NCBI RefSeq assembly: GCF_038433465.1
Contig: NZ_JAESVF010000003.1
Span: 203,860-267,859, forward strand
Direction: 5' to 3'
DNA length: 64,000 nt
Source of the DNA: Galbibacter sp038433465
GTDB taxonomy: Bacteria > Bacteroidota > Bacteroidia > Flavobacteriales > Flavobacteriaceae
The position numbers were made by a program, and so were the translations under genes. A model generated the notes under the pieces. The model did no database searches, was not told the DNA's origin, and worked only from the letters and a program-made list of their open reading frames with translations. Positions 1-9,616 of the stretch are shown piece by piece. How positions within the stretch are numbered: position 1 is the first letter of the stretch; each line of letters begins with the position of its first letter.

Positions 1-2
1 CT

Positions 3-110
3 CTCATTCAAGTTGGTACCACTCAAATAAAAGCCGTTGTTTATCATTTAATCATCGCTACAGATAGTTTTCAACTGATCGAAAGCGGAGATTACAATTC
101 TTTTTTATAG
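3..110 (+). CDS. C-terminal fragment of an unidentified protein
   Basis: One frame is open from the left edge to a TAG at 108-110 and gives the last 35 residues of a protein, ending in ESGDYNSFL. Its stop lies one base from the stop of the convergent recQ gene, a spacing typical of real gene ends. The piece is too short to assign to a family. It could also be a chance open frame, because the other two forward frames close only slightly earlier. Confidence 0.5.
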   Translation, partial: LIQVGTTQIKAVVYHLIIATDSFQLIESGDYNSFL

Positions 111-111
111 C

Positions 112-2313
112 TTAATTCGCTACATCGCTAATAAATTTAATACGATACAAACGAATTTCATCGTCTTCATATTCGCCATCAAATTCTTCCATGGCATTTG
201 AAATTTTATCATCTTCGGCCTCCAAAAAGTAATCGTGTAACTCTTCTTGTTGGTCTTCGTCTAAAATTTCATTAATCCAATAATCCAAATTAAGCTTGGT
301 TCCCATATAAACAATCTGTTCCATTTCTTTAATCAGATCGTCCATTTTTAAACCTTTTGAAGCAGCAATATCATCCAACGGAAGTTTGCGGTCTATGTTT
401 TGAATAACGTATAATTTCAATCCAGAGTTAGCACCCGTGGTTTTAACCACCATGTCATCTGGACGAATAATATCATTTTCATCCACATATTTTGCAATCA
501 TTTGTACAAATGGCTTCCCATATTTTTTAGCTTTTCCATCGCCAACGCCATGGATATTGCTCATTTCTTCCAAACTTACAGGATACTTTAAAGCCATATC
601 TTCTAAAGATGGATCTTGGAAAATTACAAACGGCGGAACTTCAAGTTTCTTTGCTTGTTGCTTTCTTAAATCTTTCAGCATTTTAAGCAATGTCTCATCG
701 GCTACGGCACCACCACTTTTTCCTGCTGTAACAATAGCATCGTCGGTAGTCTCGTCGTAGGTATGGTCTTCTGTCATTAAAAAAGAAGTCGGATTTTTGA
801 TAAATTCATCTCCTTTTTCATTTACGTGTAACACTCCGTATTGCTCAATTTCTTTACGCAACATTCCTGTTACCAACACTTGCCTGATGAGTGCCATCCA
901 GTAGGATGCATCGTGCTCTTTTCCGCAGCCAAAAAACGGACGCTCATCGGTTTTATGCGACTTAATAAGGGCATTAACTTTTCCTACAAGCGTATTTACA
1001 ATCTCTTTGCCTTTGTACTTTTCTTTGGTATCTTTAATTACTTTCAAAAGTTTTACAACATCTTCTTTGGCTTCGTGCTTTTTCTTCGGATGACGAATGT
1101 TATCATCCATTTCGGCACCTTCACCATTTACTTCGTCAAATTCTTCACCAAAATAATGAAGGATAAATTTTCTTCTAGACATTGAAGTTTCGGCGTAAGC
1201 TACCATATCTTGTAACAACGCATGGCCAATTTCTTGCTCTGCTACAGGTTTCCCGCTCATAAACTTCTCTAGTTTTTCTATATCTTTATAAGAATAGAAT
1301 GCCAAACAGTGACCTTCGCCTCCATCACGACCAGCACGACCCGTTTCTTGGTAGTAACTCTCTATACTTTTCGGAATATCGTGATGAATTACAAAACGAA
1401 CATCTGGCTTGTCAATTCCCATTCCAAAAGCGATGGTAGCCACCACAATATCAACATCTTCCATCAAAAACATATCTTGATGTTTGGCGCGTGTTTTGGC
1501 ATCGAGCCCAGCGTGGTATGGAACTGCCTTTAAACCATTTACCTGAAGCGTTTGCGCGAGTTCTTCTACGCGCTTACGACTCAAACAATAAATAATTCCA
1601 GATTTACCTTCGTTCTGTTTTACAAAACGAATAATATCGGCATCTACATTTTTGGTTTTTGGGCGTACTTCGTAATATAAATTTGGTCTATTAAACGACG
1701 CTTTAAACACTTCCGCACTACTCACTCCAAGGTTTTTCAAGATATCTTCCTGAACTTTTGGCGTTGCAGTAGCAGTTAGCGCGATGATAGGAATATTATC
1801 TCCTAAACGTTGAATAATAGTTTTAATGTTTCGATACTCGGGCCTAAAATCGTGTCCCCATTCGGAAATACAATGGGCCTCATCTACGGCTACAAAAGAT
1901 ATTTTAACCGTTCTAAAAAACTCGACATATTCGTCTTTTGTAAGCGATTCTGGAGCGACATACAATAGTTTTGTAACTCCATTAGTTATGTCTTCCTTTA
2001 CTTGTTTAACTTCCGTTTTATTGAGTGAAGAATTTAAAACGTGTGCAATACCATGGTTGGAAGAAATTCCTCTAATGGCATCCACTTGGTTTTTCATCAG
2101 TGCAATTAAGGGGGAAATTACGATGGCTGTACCATCTTTAACTAGCGCTGGTAATTGGTAGCAGAGGGACTTACCTCCACCAGTCGGCATTATCACAAAC
2201 GTGTTATGATCATCTACAATGTTCTGTATTACCTTTTCTTGTAAACCTTTAAACTGACTAAATCCAAAATACTGTTTAAGCGCTGCCTGTAAGTCAATTT
2301 CAGCTGAACTCAT
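112..2313 (-). CDS. recQ: ATP-dependent DNA helicase RecQ
   Basis: RecQ is a superfamily 2 helicase that unwinds DNA 3' to 5' in recombinational repair. The 733-residue protein has Walker A GGGKS near residues 45-49, DEAH at 144-147, TATAT near 180, and motif VI with GRAGRDG near 325-331. An RQC region and an HRDC domain (about 540-615) follow, then an acidic tail that makes it longer than the ~610-residue E. coli enzyme. In the RQC zinc region (about 376-407), where canonical RecQ has four cysteines, the sequence reads MSRRKFILHYFGEEF and then NGEGAEMDDN with no cysteine. The rest of the RQC region looks intact. The gene diverges from kdsD across an 85-bp promoter region. Confidence 0.97.
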   Translation of the reverse strand: MSSAEIDLQAALKQYFGFSQFKGLQEKVIQNIVDDHNTFVIMPTGGGKSLCYQLPALVKDGTAIVISPLIALMKNQVDAIRGISSNHGIAHVLNSSLNKTEVKQVKEDITNGVTKLLYVAPESLTKDEYVEFFRTVKISFVAVDEAHCISEWGHDFRPEYRNIKTIIQRLGDNIPIIALTATATPKVQEDILKNLGVSSAEVFKASFNRPNLYYEVRPKTKNVDADIIRFVKQNEGKSGIIYCLSRKRVEELAQTLQVNGLKAVPYHAGLDAKTRAKHQDMFLMEDVDIVVATIAFGMGIDKPDVRFVIHHDIPKSIESYYQETGRAGRDGGEGHCLAFYSYKDIEKLEKFMSGKPVAEQEIGHALLQDMVAYAETSMSRRKFILHYFGEEFDEVNGEGAEMDDNIRHPKKKHEAKEDVVKLLKVIKDTKEKYKGKEIVNTLVGKVNALIKSHKTDERPFFGCGKEHDASYWMALIRQVLVTGMLRKEIEQYGVLHVNEKGDEFIKNPTSFLMTEDHTYDETTDDAIVTAGKSGGAVADETLLKMLKDLRKQQAKKLEVPPFVIFQDPSLEDMALKYPVSLEEMSNIHGVGDGKAKKYGKPFVQMIAKYVDENDIIRPDDMVVKTTGANSGLKLYVIQNIDRKLPLDDIAASKGLKMDDLIKEMEQIVYMGTKLNLDYWINEILDEDQQEELHDYFLEAEDDKISNAMEEFDGEYEDDEIRLYRIKFISDVAN

Positions 2314-2335
2314 CCTTTCGTTTTACTATTTTATA

Positions 2336-2343
2336 TACATTTG
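2336..2343 (+). promoter_or_regulatory. -7 promoter element of the kdsD operon
   Basis: TACATTTG matches the Bacteroidota sigma-A -7 consensus TAnnTTTG. It lies about 55 bases before the TTG start of kdsD, in the recQ/kdsD divergent gap. Confidence 0.6.
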
Positions 2344-2398
2344 CACTACTAAAGATACTATTAATCTTTAGTTATAACAAATTCTAAAAAATTAAAAT

Positions 2399-3364
2399 TT
2401 GAATACTAAGAGTGTCATCAAAACCAATGCTATAAAGGTCATTGATAACGAGTGTAATGCCATCAAAAACCTTGCCCAATTTATTGACGATGAATTCGCT
2501 GACGCCGTAGAGTATATATACAATTCAAAAGGTAGAGTAATCGTTACAGGAGTTGGAAAAAGTGCCATTATTGCCACCAAAATTGTAGCCACTTTAAACT
2601 CCACAGGAACCCCTGCTGTTTTTATGCATGCAGGTGATGCCATCCATGGAGATTTAGGAACTATTTTGGAAGACGATGTGGTAATTTGTATTTCGAAGAG
2701 TGGAAATACTGCCGAAATTAAAGTGCTTGTTCCTTTCATTAAAGAAGGGCCAAATAAAATTATCGCCATCACTTCTAACAAAAAATCCTTCCTTGCTCAA
2801 CAAGCAGATTTTATATTAAATGCACATGTAGAAAAAGAAGCTTGTCCGCACAATTTAGCGCCAACTACCAGTACCACAGCGCAAATGGTAATGGGAGATG
2901 CATTGGCAATTTGCCTGTTAGAACTTCGCGGATTTAGTAGTAAAGATTTTGCCAAATATCATCCTGGAGGTGCCCTTGGTAAAAAATTGTACTTGCGTGT
3001 AAAAGATATTGCCGCAGCAAATTTTAAACCTCAGGTTGATGCAGATGCCGACGTGCGAGATGTTATTGTTGAGATTTCTGAAAAATTAATGGGGGTAACA
3101 GCAGTGACAGAAAACAATAAAATTATTGGAATTGTAACTGATGGGGACATCCGTAGAATGCTGAGAAAATATGACAACATAAGCGGATTAAAAGCTATGG
3201 ACATTATGTCAGTAAATCCGAAAACTGTCAATGCCGACATCTTAGCTGTTGATGCTTTGGATATTATGGACGAATTTGGTATCTCTCAATTATTAGTCGA
3301 AAAAAACAATCAATACTATGGAGTAATCCATATTCATGACCTAATTAAAGAAGGAATTTTATAA
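2399..3364 (+). CDS. kdsD: KpsF/GutQ family D-arabinose 5-phosphate isomerase
   Basis: This sugar-phosphate isomerase converts ribulose 5-phosphate to arabinose 5-phosphate, the first committed step toward Kdo for lipopolysaccharide. The 321 residues hold an SIS domain (about 35-165, with VTGVGKSA and SKSGNT phosphosugar-binding segments) and two CBS domains (about 205-260 and 270-321, with VTDGDIRR). That is the usual layout and length. The start is TTG, because no ATG fits the conserved N terminus. Its stop overlaps the tatC start by one base (TAATG), so the genes are co-transcribed and probably translationally coupled. Confidence 0.93.
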   Translation: MNTKSVIKTNAIKVIDNECNAIKNLAQFIDDEFADAVEYIYNSKGRVIVTGVGKSAIIATKIVATLNSTGTPAVFMHAGDAIHGDLGTILEDDVVICISKSGNTAEIKVLVPFIKEGPNKIIAITSNKKSFLAQQADFILNAHVEKEACPHNLAPTTSTTAQMVMGDALAICLLELRGFSSKDFAKYHPGGALGKKLYLRVKDIAAANFKPQVDADADVRDVIVEISEKLMGVTAVTENNKIIGIVTDGDIRRMLRKYDNISGLKAMDIMSVNPKTVNADILAVDALDIMDEFGISQLLVEKNNQYYGVIHIHDLIKEGIL

Positions 3365-4209
3365 TGACAAAACAAATTGGAACGGGTAACACCGACGAAA
3401 TGTCTTTTCTAGACCATCTTGAAGAGCTTAGATGGCATTTAATACGAGCCACTTTTGGTGTTTTAATTATTGGAATTGTAGCCTTTATTGCCAAAGATTT
3501 TATTTTCGACACTATACTTTTCGGACCAAAGAAAGCCGATTTTCCTACATATCAGTTTTTTTGCAACATTTCTAAAGCTTTAGGAATGGACGAATCTTTT
3601 TGTGAAGGACCACAGTTTAGAATACAAAGTAGACAAATGGCTGGGCAGTTTTCTGCGCATATTTGGACATCTATTTGGGCTGGATTTATTATTGGATTTC
3701 CGTATATTTTATGGGAGCTTTGGCGATTTATAAGCCCTGGACTTTATGAAAAAGAACGCAAAAACTCGCGTGGATTTATTGTAATTGCTTCGTTTCTATT
3801 TTTCTTAGGAGTACTTTTTGGATACTATGTAATTTCTCCTTTATCGATAAATTTCTTAGCCAATTACCATGTAAGTGAAGAAGTTTTTAACGACATCGAT
3901 TTATCATCGTATATTTCAACTATAAGAGCTTCAGTTATTTCATGCGGACTCATTTTTGAGCTTCCTATTTTAATGTATTTCCTTACCAAAATTGGTCTTG
4001 TAACTCCAGAATTCTTAAAAAAATATCGAAAAATAGCTATCGTAATCGTGCTTATTCTTTCCGCAGTAATAACTCCGCCAGATGTAGCAAGTCAAATTGT
4101 AGTAGCAATTCCGATTATAATTTTATACGAACTCAGTATTTATATTTCTAGAATTGTACTGAAAAGAGAAGAACGAAAACTAAAAAAAGAAAAAGCAAAA
4201 AATGGCTGA
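3364..4209 (+). CDS. tatC: Sec-independent protein translocase TatC
   Basis: TatC is the integral membrane receptor that recognises twin-arginine signal peptides. The protein begins with the conserved segment MSFLDHLEELRWHLIR and has six predicted membrane helices and the conserved sequence SPGLYEKERK. It carries an insert of about 45 residues with two cysteines in the first periplasmic loop (about residues 50-90) and ends in a Lys-rich cytoplasmic tail. The gene overlaps kdsD by 1 base and the next gene by 8 bases. No tatA or tatB is in the window. Length 281 residues, slightly longer than the E. coli protein. Confidence 0.96.
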   Translation: MTKQIGTGNTDEMSFLDHLEELRWHLIRATFGVLIIGIVAFIAKDFIFDTILFGPKKADFPTYQFFCNISKALGMDESFCEGPQFRIQSRQMAGQFSAHIWTSIWAGFIIGFPYILWELWRFISPGLYEKERKNSRGFIVIASFLFFLGVLFGYYVISPLSINFLANYHVSEEVFNDIDLSSYISTIRASVISCGLIFELPILMYFLTKIGLVTPEFLKKYRKIAIVIVLILSAVITPPDVASQIVVAIPIIILYELSIYISRIVLKREERKLKKEKAKNG

Positions 4210-4552
4210 TATAGTAGATGAATTTAATGCATACCGTTCGAAAATGAACGACCGCATTTTAGAGGATAACAACAAACTAATAAAACGTATTTTTAACCTC
4301 GACACCAACGCATACATGCCTGGAGCGCTCGATGTAAAAACCAAAGAATTGCTTGGATTGGTAGCTTCTGCGGTTTTGCGTTGCGACGATTGTATAAAAT
4401 ACCACCTCGAAACGAGCCACAAAGAAGGACTTACCAAAGAAGAAGTTGTTGAAGCGCTTGGGATTGCAACACTTGTGGGAGGTACAATTGTAATTCCGCA
4501 CTTGCGAAAAGCCTACGAATTTTGGGACGCCTTAGAGCAGAAAAATTCCTAA
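4202..4552 (+). CDS. Carboxymuconolactone decarboxylase/AhpD-like protein
   Basis: A 116-residue single-domain CMD-family protein. It carries the AhpD-type redox motif RCDDCIKYHLE (CxxC followed by His) near residues 60-70 and a conserved GG turn near the C terminus. AhpD-like proteins act as thiol-disulfide partners in peroxide defence. The substrate of this one cannot be read from sequence. It is the last gene of the kdsD-tatC operon and overlaps tatC by 8 bases. Confidence 0.85.
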   Translation: MADIVDEFNAYRSKMNDRILEDNNKLIKRIFNLDTNAYMPGALDVKTKELLGLVASAVLRCDDCIKYHLETSHKEGLTKEEVVEALGIATLVGGTIVIPHLRKAYEFWDALEQKNS

Positions 4553-4623
4553 ACCTATATTAAACTGTACATCTATTACAACTAAAATATATATTTTTAC
4601 GTACATAAAGCAAGCAACAATCT

Positions 4624-5364
4624 ATGAAGCTAAGAGCTGAAAATATCATGAAGTCCTACAAAGGACGTAAAGTAGTTAAAGGAATTTCTTTGGAAGTTAA
4701 CCGAGGAGAAATTGTGGGATTACTTGGTCCTAACGGAGCAGGAAAAACCACTTCTTTTTATATGATTGTTGGTCTTATTAAGCCTAACGGCGGAAAAATA
4801 TTTTTAGACAGCCAAGAAATTACCAATTATCCAATGTACAAACGTGCGCAAAATGGAATTGGTTATTTGGCACAAGAAGCTTCTGTTTTTAGAAAATTAA
4901 GTATTGAAGACAATATTATGAGTGTGCTTCAGCTTACCAAACTTTCTAAAAAAGAGCAACAAATGAAAATGGAAGCCTTAATCGATGAGTTTAGTTTAGG
5001 ACATATCAGAAAAAACCGAGGCGACTTACTTTCGGGGGGAGAGCGTAGACGTACCGAGATTGCGCGTGCACTTGCAACCGACCCAAGTTTTATTCTTTTA
5101 GATGAACCTTTTGCAGGAGTTGACCCTGTTGCGGTAGAAGATATTCAGCGAATTGTAGCTCAGCTTAAAAACAAGAATATCGGGATTTTAATTACCGACC
5201 ACAACGTACAAGAAACCCTTGCAATTACCGAACGTTCGTACCTTATGTTTGAAGGAAACATCTTGAAAGCTGGAATTCCAGAAGAACTGGCTGCCGATGA
5301 GATGGTTAGAAAAGTGTATCTCGGACAAAACTTCGAGCTCAGAAAGAAAAAACTAGATTTTTAA
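4624..5364 (+). CDS. lptB: LPS export ABC transporter ATP-binding protein LptB
   Basis: This is the cytoplasmic ATPase that powers extraction of lipopolysaccharide from the inner membrane with LptFG. The 246-residue single ABC module has Walker A GPNGAGKTT near residue 37, signature LSGGERRR near 140, Walker B FILLDEPFAGVDP and the H-loop ITDHN. The GVDP and FRKLSI segments are typical of LptB rather than other ABC ATPases. Neither lptF nor lptG is in the window. It follows the kdsD operon after a 71-base gap, so it may be expressed separately. Confidence 0.95.
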   Translation: MKLRAENIMKSYKGRKVVKGISLEVNRGEIVGLLGPNGAGKTTSFYMIVGLIKPNGGKIFLDSQEITNYPMYKRAQNGIGYLAQEASVFRKLSIEDNIMSVLQLTKLSKKEQQMKMEALIDEFSLGHIRKNRGDLLSGGERRRTEIARALATDPSFILLDEPFAGVDPVAVEDIQRIVAQLKNKNIGILITDHNVQETLAITERSYLMFEGNILKAGIPEELAADEMVRKVYLGQNFELRKKKLDF

Positions 5365-5441
5365 TCTACTTATTTAACTGAAATTTTCAGAAAAAACCAA
5401 ACTACACTTTTAAGGTTTTATAAAAATTAAAAACACAAGCA

Positions 5442-6248
5442 ATGATGAATTTAAAAGTAGTTTCTATGAGTATGCTTTTTACAGCGCTTACCGCTGTAGG
5501 ATGCAACGATAACACAAAAAAAGAAAATACCGATACTACAACTTCAGAAGAAAAAGTAGTTGACATGCACACAAGCGAAATTTCGTTGGATTATGCTGGT
5601 ACATACCAAGGTGTTTTACCATGTGCCGATTGTGAGGGAATAAAAACTTCTATCGAACTGAAAAACGACAATACGTTTACATCTTCAATGTCTTATTTAG
5701 GAAAAGAAAGTAAAACTGAAAAGCAAACAGGAACGTATTCTTGGAATGAAGATGGAAATAAAATTACACTGAATAACGATGCTAATTTACAGTTTGCAGT
5801 TGGAGAAAGCAGATTAACGAAGTTGGACAACTCGGGTGCTGTAATTGAAGGAACATTGGCAGACAAATACATTTTAAAGAAAAAAACTATGATTACCGAT
5901 AACGCTCTTACCAACAAAAAATGGAAATTGGTAACGCTAATGGGAAAACCAGTTGCTGAAATAGGAAAAGTTGGTACCGAACCATTTATTGAATTTAATA
6001 CTGAAGAAGGTAGAGTTTTTGGAAATTCTGGTTGTAATTCTTTTTCTGGAACTTATTCTTTAAAAGAAGGCAACAGATTTGGAACTTCTCAAATGATAAG
6101 TACTCGCAAAGCTTGTATGGATATGACGGTTGAAACTCAGTTTTTAGGGGTTCTTCAAAAAGCCGATACTTACATTATAAAAGATGGTGTTCTTTCTATA
6201 ACAAAAGCTCGTATGGCACCACTTGCTACATTTGAGTTTGCTGAGTAA
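5442..6248 (+). CDS. Lipoprotein with NlpE-like and META domains
   Basis: A 268-residue predicted lipoprotein: a short signal peptide ends at AVGC (Cys near residue 21), followed by a Thr/Glu-rich linker. The first domain (about 50-145) is NlpE/copper-resistance-like, with YQGVLPCADCEGI. The second (about 155-268) is a META/HslJ-like domain (TNKKWKLV, GNSGCNSFSG). The CxxC in the first domain is the family hallmark. Such proteins are linked to envelope stress sensing or metal handling, but the role here is inference. ATG codons at 5442 and 5445 are both possible starts. Confidence 0.85.
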   Translation: MMNLKVVSMSMLFTALTAVGCNDNTKKENTDTTTSEEKVVDMHTSEISLDYAGTYQGVLPCADCEGIKTSIELKNDNTFTSSMSYLGKESKTEKQTGTYSWNEDGNKITLNNDANLQFAVGESRLTKLDNSGAVIEGTLADKYILKKKTMITDNALTNKKWKLVTLMGKPVAEIGKVGTEPFIEFNTEEGRVFGNSGCNSFSGTYSLKEGNRFGTSQMISTRKACMDMTVETQFLGVLQKADTYIIKDGVLSITKARMAPLATFEFAE

Positions 6249-6272
6249 TTTCAGAATAAAAAATAAAACAAC

Positions 6273-6313
6273 AACTGCTTAATTGTGGAAATTAAACTTC
6301 CCTTTAAGCAGTT
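6273..6313 (+). terminator. Rho-independent terminator after the NlpE/META lipoprotein
   Basis: Arms AACTGCTTA (6273-6281) and TAAGCAGTT (6305-6313) are perfectly complementary and are followed by a T run. The site sits between convergent genes. Confidence 0.75.
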
Positions 6314-6329
6314 TTTTTATGTTTAAACA

Positions 6330-7100
6330 TTAGTCTTTTTTACTTGTCACATTAGCTTTTTGCTGAAAACTCATCCCTACCGACAAGAGTACGTAAATAA
6401 CAATAATCAACGGGATTGCTATAAACTGAAGCAATAGCAATAAAACAGCACATAAAATTAAAAACACATACCGTACGCTATTTTCTTTAAAACCCCAAGT
6501 TTTAAATTTTAAAGCGAAAAGCGGAATTCTAGCATTCAACATATAAGTGCTCACAAGTGTTACACCAATTAAAAACCACTTGTTTAAAATTAAAGTATGT
6601 AAAAAAGTAGTTTCTTGAAAATGAAGAATTAAGGGTAACGACAAGATAAAAAGTGCGTTTGCAGGAGTTGGTAACCCAATGAACGAGGTTGTTTGCTCAT
6701 CGTCAATATTAAAATTTGCCAATCGATACGCCGAACCTAACGTAATTAAAAGTCCGAGTATAGAAAGTGGCATTAAATGAAAACCTTCAAAAGCAACTAA
6801 ACTATTGGTTTCTGGAACTCCCCAAGTATAACTTCCTGCACTTAAATTAAACAACTGAAACATCACTATTCCTGGCACAACGCCAGAAGTAACCATATCT
6901 GCCAAAGAATCGAGTTGTAACCCTAGTTCGCTTTGCGCATTTAACAAGCGTGCGGAAAGTCCGTCAAAGAAATCAAAAAAGATACCCGCAAAAACAAAAA
7001 AAGCAGTAGCAATTAAGTTTCCTTGAACTGCCAAAATAACGGCGATTGTTCCGCATAATAAATTTAAAAGTGTAATTCCGTTAGGGATAAATTTTTTCAT
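6330..7100 (-). CDS. pssA: CDP-diacylglycerol--serine O-phosphatidyltransferase
   Basis: This membrane enzyme makes phosphatidylserine, the precursor of phosphatidylethanolamine. The CDP-alcohol phosphotransferase signature DG-x2-AR-x8-G-x3-D-x3-D is complete (DGLSAR, then G and two Asp in LQLDSLADM). Several membrane helices follow. The frame opens 15 codons further upstream at 7145, but MKKFIPNGIT at 7100 matches the usual start of the family, giving 256 residues. Confidence 0.93.
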   Translation of the reverse strand: MKKFIPNGITLLNLLCGTIAVILAVQGNLIATAFFVFAGIFFDFFDGLSARLLNAQSELGLQLDSLADMVTSGVVPGIVMFQLFNLSAGSYTWGVPETNSLVAFEGFHLMPLSILGLLITLGSAYRLANFNIDDEQTTSFIGLPTPANALFILSLPLILHFQETTFLHTLILNKWFLIGVTLVSTYMLNARIPLFALKFKTWGFKENSVRYVFLILCAVLLLLLQFIAIPLIIVIYVLLSVGMSFQQKANVTSKKD

Positions 7101-7248
7101 GAGTATAAGTTTCAACATTGTAAAATTAATACTTTTAAACGTCAAGCTTTAAATCTGCTTTAAAAAAATACAATCACAATAACAACACCCCGTGTTTTTG
7201 TGGCGCTGTCAAATATTATTAAGATATTAGCAGTACTAATTCTTTTTC

Positions 7249-8835
7249 ATGAAAAAAAACATATTACTCGCTATACTTTCTGGATTACTTTTAGCTCTTG
7301 CTTGGCCAACATACGGAGTCGCTCTCCTAGCTTTTGTTGGTTTTGTACCTTTACTTTTAGCTGAAAAAAACATACGCACTTCAACTTATAAAAGAAAAGG
7401 AACAAAAGTATTTTTCACCGCATACCTCACATTTATAATTTGGAATAGCATTACCACTTGGTGGATTTGGTATTCAACTCCGTTCGGGATGTTTTTTGCA
7501 CTAGCCGTAAACTCCCTTTTAATGACAATTGTTTTTTGGCTGTATCATTTTGTAGCGAAACGTTTACCAGCAAAAGTTCATATAATATTTTTACCCGCCA
7601 TTTGGATGGCATTCGAAAAGTTTCATCTCAATTGGGATTTTTCTTGGCCTTGGCTAAATCTTGGAAATGTTTTTTCTGAATATACAACGTGGATTCAATG
7701 GTACGAATACACTGGAGTTTTTGGCGGTGCACTTTGGATTTGGATTGTCAACATCGGAATTTTCAAAGCGATTGAAAATTATCAAGCAACTCAAAACAGA
7801 AAAGTCCTTACAAAAAGACTTGCCTCACACGTTTTACTTATTGCAATCCCGATTATCTGCTCTTTATTCATTTTAAAAAATTATGAAGAAAGTACGGAGA
7901 AAGTTTCGGTTACACTCTTACAACCCAATATCGACCCGTATTCAGAAAAATATGATATTTCGAATGTACAGATGGCAAAAAACTTGGTTGAATTGGCAAA
8001 AACCAATATAACGCCGACAACCAATTATGTAATTGCTCCTGAAACTGCGCTTGCCCGAGGAACATCGATAAATAAATTTGACAACACTACTGAAAAGATG
8101 GTGTTACAGCAATTTGTAAGTCAGTTTCCAAATATGCAATTTATTACCGGGGTTGATTTTTACCGTCATTATCCGCAACAAGACAAACCTTCGGTAACAG
8201 CAAATTATTACGGACAAAACGGTTGGTTTGATTTTTACAATGCTGCGGTGCAAATCAGTAAAAAAGACCCTTCGCAAACTTACATCAAATCCAAACTAGT
8301 AGTGGGCGTTGAAAACTTTCCTTTTAAAAGTATTTTAGAGCCTTTACTTGGTGATGTAATGCTCGATTTAGGTGGAACTGTTGCCATGCGTGCTACACAA
8401 AAAGAACGTTCTGTATTTACATCATATGATAAGCAAGTTAAGGTAGCTCCTATCATTTGTTACGAGTCCATTTACGGCGAATTTGTCACTCAATATGTAG
8501 AAAAAGGCGCCAACTTCCTAGCAATTATTACCAACGATGCTTGGTGGGACAACACACAAGGACACCAACAACACCTAAGCTATGCCCGCCTTCGTGCCAT
8601 AGAAACCCGAAAAAGTGTTGCTCGCAGTGCCAATACTGGTATTTCGGCATTTATAAATGAAAAAGGAGAAATTACCCAAACACTTGCTTACAATGCAAAA
8701 GGGGCGCTTGCTGGCAATGTTTCCATCAACAACAAAAAAACGTTTTATGTAACCTATGGCGATTTTATTGCGCGTATCGGTGTACTTTTCGCTGGGATGA
8801 TTTTATTATACGCTATTGCTCGAAAGAAACAATAA
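7249..8835 (+). CDS. lnt: Apolipoprotein N-acyltransferase
   Basis: Lnt transfers a third acyl chain to the N-terminal cysteine of lipoproteins in the inner membrane. The 528-residue protein has five or six N-terminal helices (with LALAWP near residue 15) and a periplasmic nitrilase-like domain. The likely catalytic triad is Glu265 (APETALARG), Lys347 (KSKLVVGVE) and Cys404 (ICYESIYGE), and a last helix follows. Family-typical SARLRAIE and RSANTG counterparts are visible (SYARLRAIETRKS, RSANTGISAF). Many lipoproteins encoded in this window are plausible substrates. Confidence 0.95.
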   Translation: MKKNILLAILSGLLLALAWPTYGVALLAFVGFVPLLLAEKNIRTSTYKRKGTKVFFTAYLTFIIWNSITTWWIWYSTPFGMFFALAVNSLLMTIVFWLYHFVAKRLPAKVHIIFLPAIWMAFEKFHLNWDFSWPWLNLGNVFSEYTTWIQWYEYTGVFGGALWIWIVNIGIFKAIENYQATQNRKVLTKRLASHVLLIAIPIICSLFILKNYEESTEKVSVTLLQPNIDPYSEKYDISNVQMAKNLVELAKTNITPTTNYVIAPETALARGTSINKFDNTTEKMVLQQFVSQFPNMQFITGVDFYRHYPQQDKPSVTANYYGQNGWFDFYNAAVQISKKDPSQTYIKSKLVVGVENFPFKSILEPLLGDVMLDLGGTVAMRATQKERSVFTSYDKQVKVAPIICYESIYGEFVTQYVEKGANFLAIITNDAWWDNTQGHQQHLSYARLRAIETRKSVARSANTGISAFINEKGEITQTLAYNAKGALAGNVSINNKKTFYVTYGDFIARIGVLFAGMILLYAIARKKQ

Positions 8836-9516
8836 CTACTTTTTAAACTTCTTCACCCCTGCTGTAATTGCATAATCCAACGTATTTTCTTTAGGTACAA
8901 TTGGACACGAATATTTTTTATTATATGCGCAATACGGATTGTAAGCTTTGTTAAAATCGATTGTAATAGTGTCTCCCTCTGGAATTCGTAAATCGATGTA
9001 ACGCCCGCCTCCGTAGGTAGTTTCGCCATTTGTTTTATCCGAAAACGGTAAAAACAGATAATCTCTGTAAGCTTCTGTTTCTCGCAATTGCAAACTTTGA
9101 TATACGTTTAACTGAAATGGCTTTCCGTGTAATTCGAAATGAAGGATACCGTACAAAACTTCTTCTGAAGATTTATCGGTTGTAGTAGGCATTAAAAACG
9201 GTTGGGCGTTTGGTGTTCGTTCTAAAGTTGCTGTGACGTTGAATGTAGTATCAATTGTAAAAAAGTCTAAACTTTCAAAACCGATAAAGTCTTCCTTGGT
9301 AAGTGGCGACTCTTTTGGGTTGGTATATTCTTCATTTATTTCTTTCTGAAATGCAACTGCCGATTCGTATTTACTTAGCTGTTTCGCTTTTACTTCCGAA
9401 GAAATTGTATCAGAAACAACAACATGTTGCTCGTTGGTATCGTGGTATTTCTTTTCGCCTTTACAGGAAACAAACATCAGAAGAAAAACAAAAATATAAG
9501 ACGTAATAAACTTCAT
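8836..9516 (-). CDS. DUF1684 lipoprotein
   Basis: A predicted lipoprotein whose signal peptide ends at MFVSC. The mature part matches the DUF1684 family: conserved segments include RYIDL, the FNKAYNPYCAYN-type motif with two cysteines, and CPIVPKEN near the C terminus. The biochemical role is not established. The frame extends to a TTG at 9543, but the ATG at 9516 starts a clean signal peptide, giving 226 residues. It abuts the lnt stop in convergent orientation without a gap. Confidence 0.85.
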   Translation of the reverse strand: MKFITSYIFVFLLMFVSCKGEKKYHDTNEQHVVVSDTISSEVKAKQLSKYESAVAFQKEINEEYTNPKESPLTKEDFIGFESLDFFTIDTTFNVTATLERTPNAQPFLMPTTTDKSSEEVLYGILHFELHGKPFQLNVYQSLQLRETEAYRDYLFLPFSDKTNGETTYGGGRYIDLRIPEGDTITIDFNKAYNPYCAYNKKYSCPIVPKENTLDYAITAGVKKFKK

Positions 9517-9616
9517 TTTAAAAGTATTTTGTTGTGAATTCAATTTAAATTAATCTACGTTCAGCAGTGTATTTAGTTATAAAAACACATAAGAATTATA
9601 ATGACGATACTCTTAA

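Noticed and set aside
437..2161. Four plus-strand frames of 74-114 residues inside recQ
   Set aside because: Antisense shadows of a conserved helicase, with no domain-like composition.
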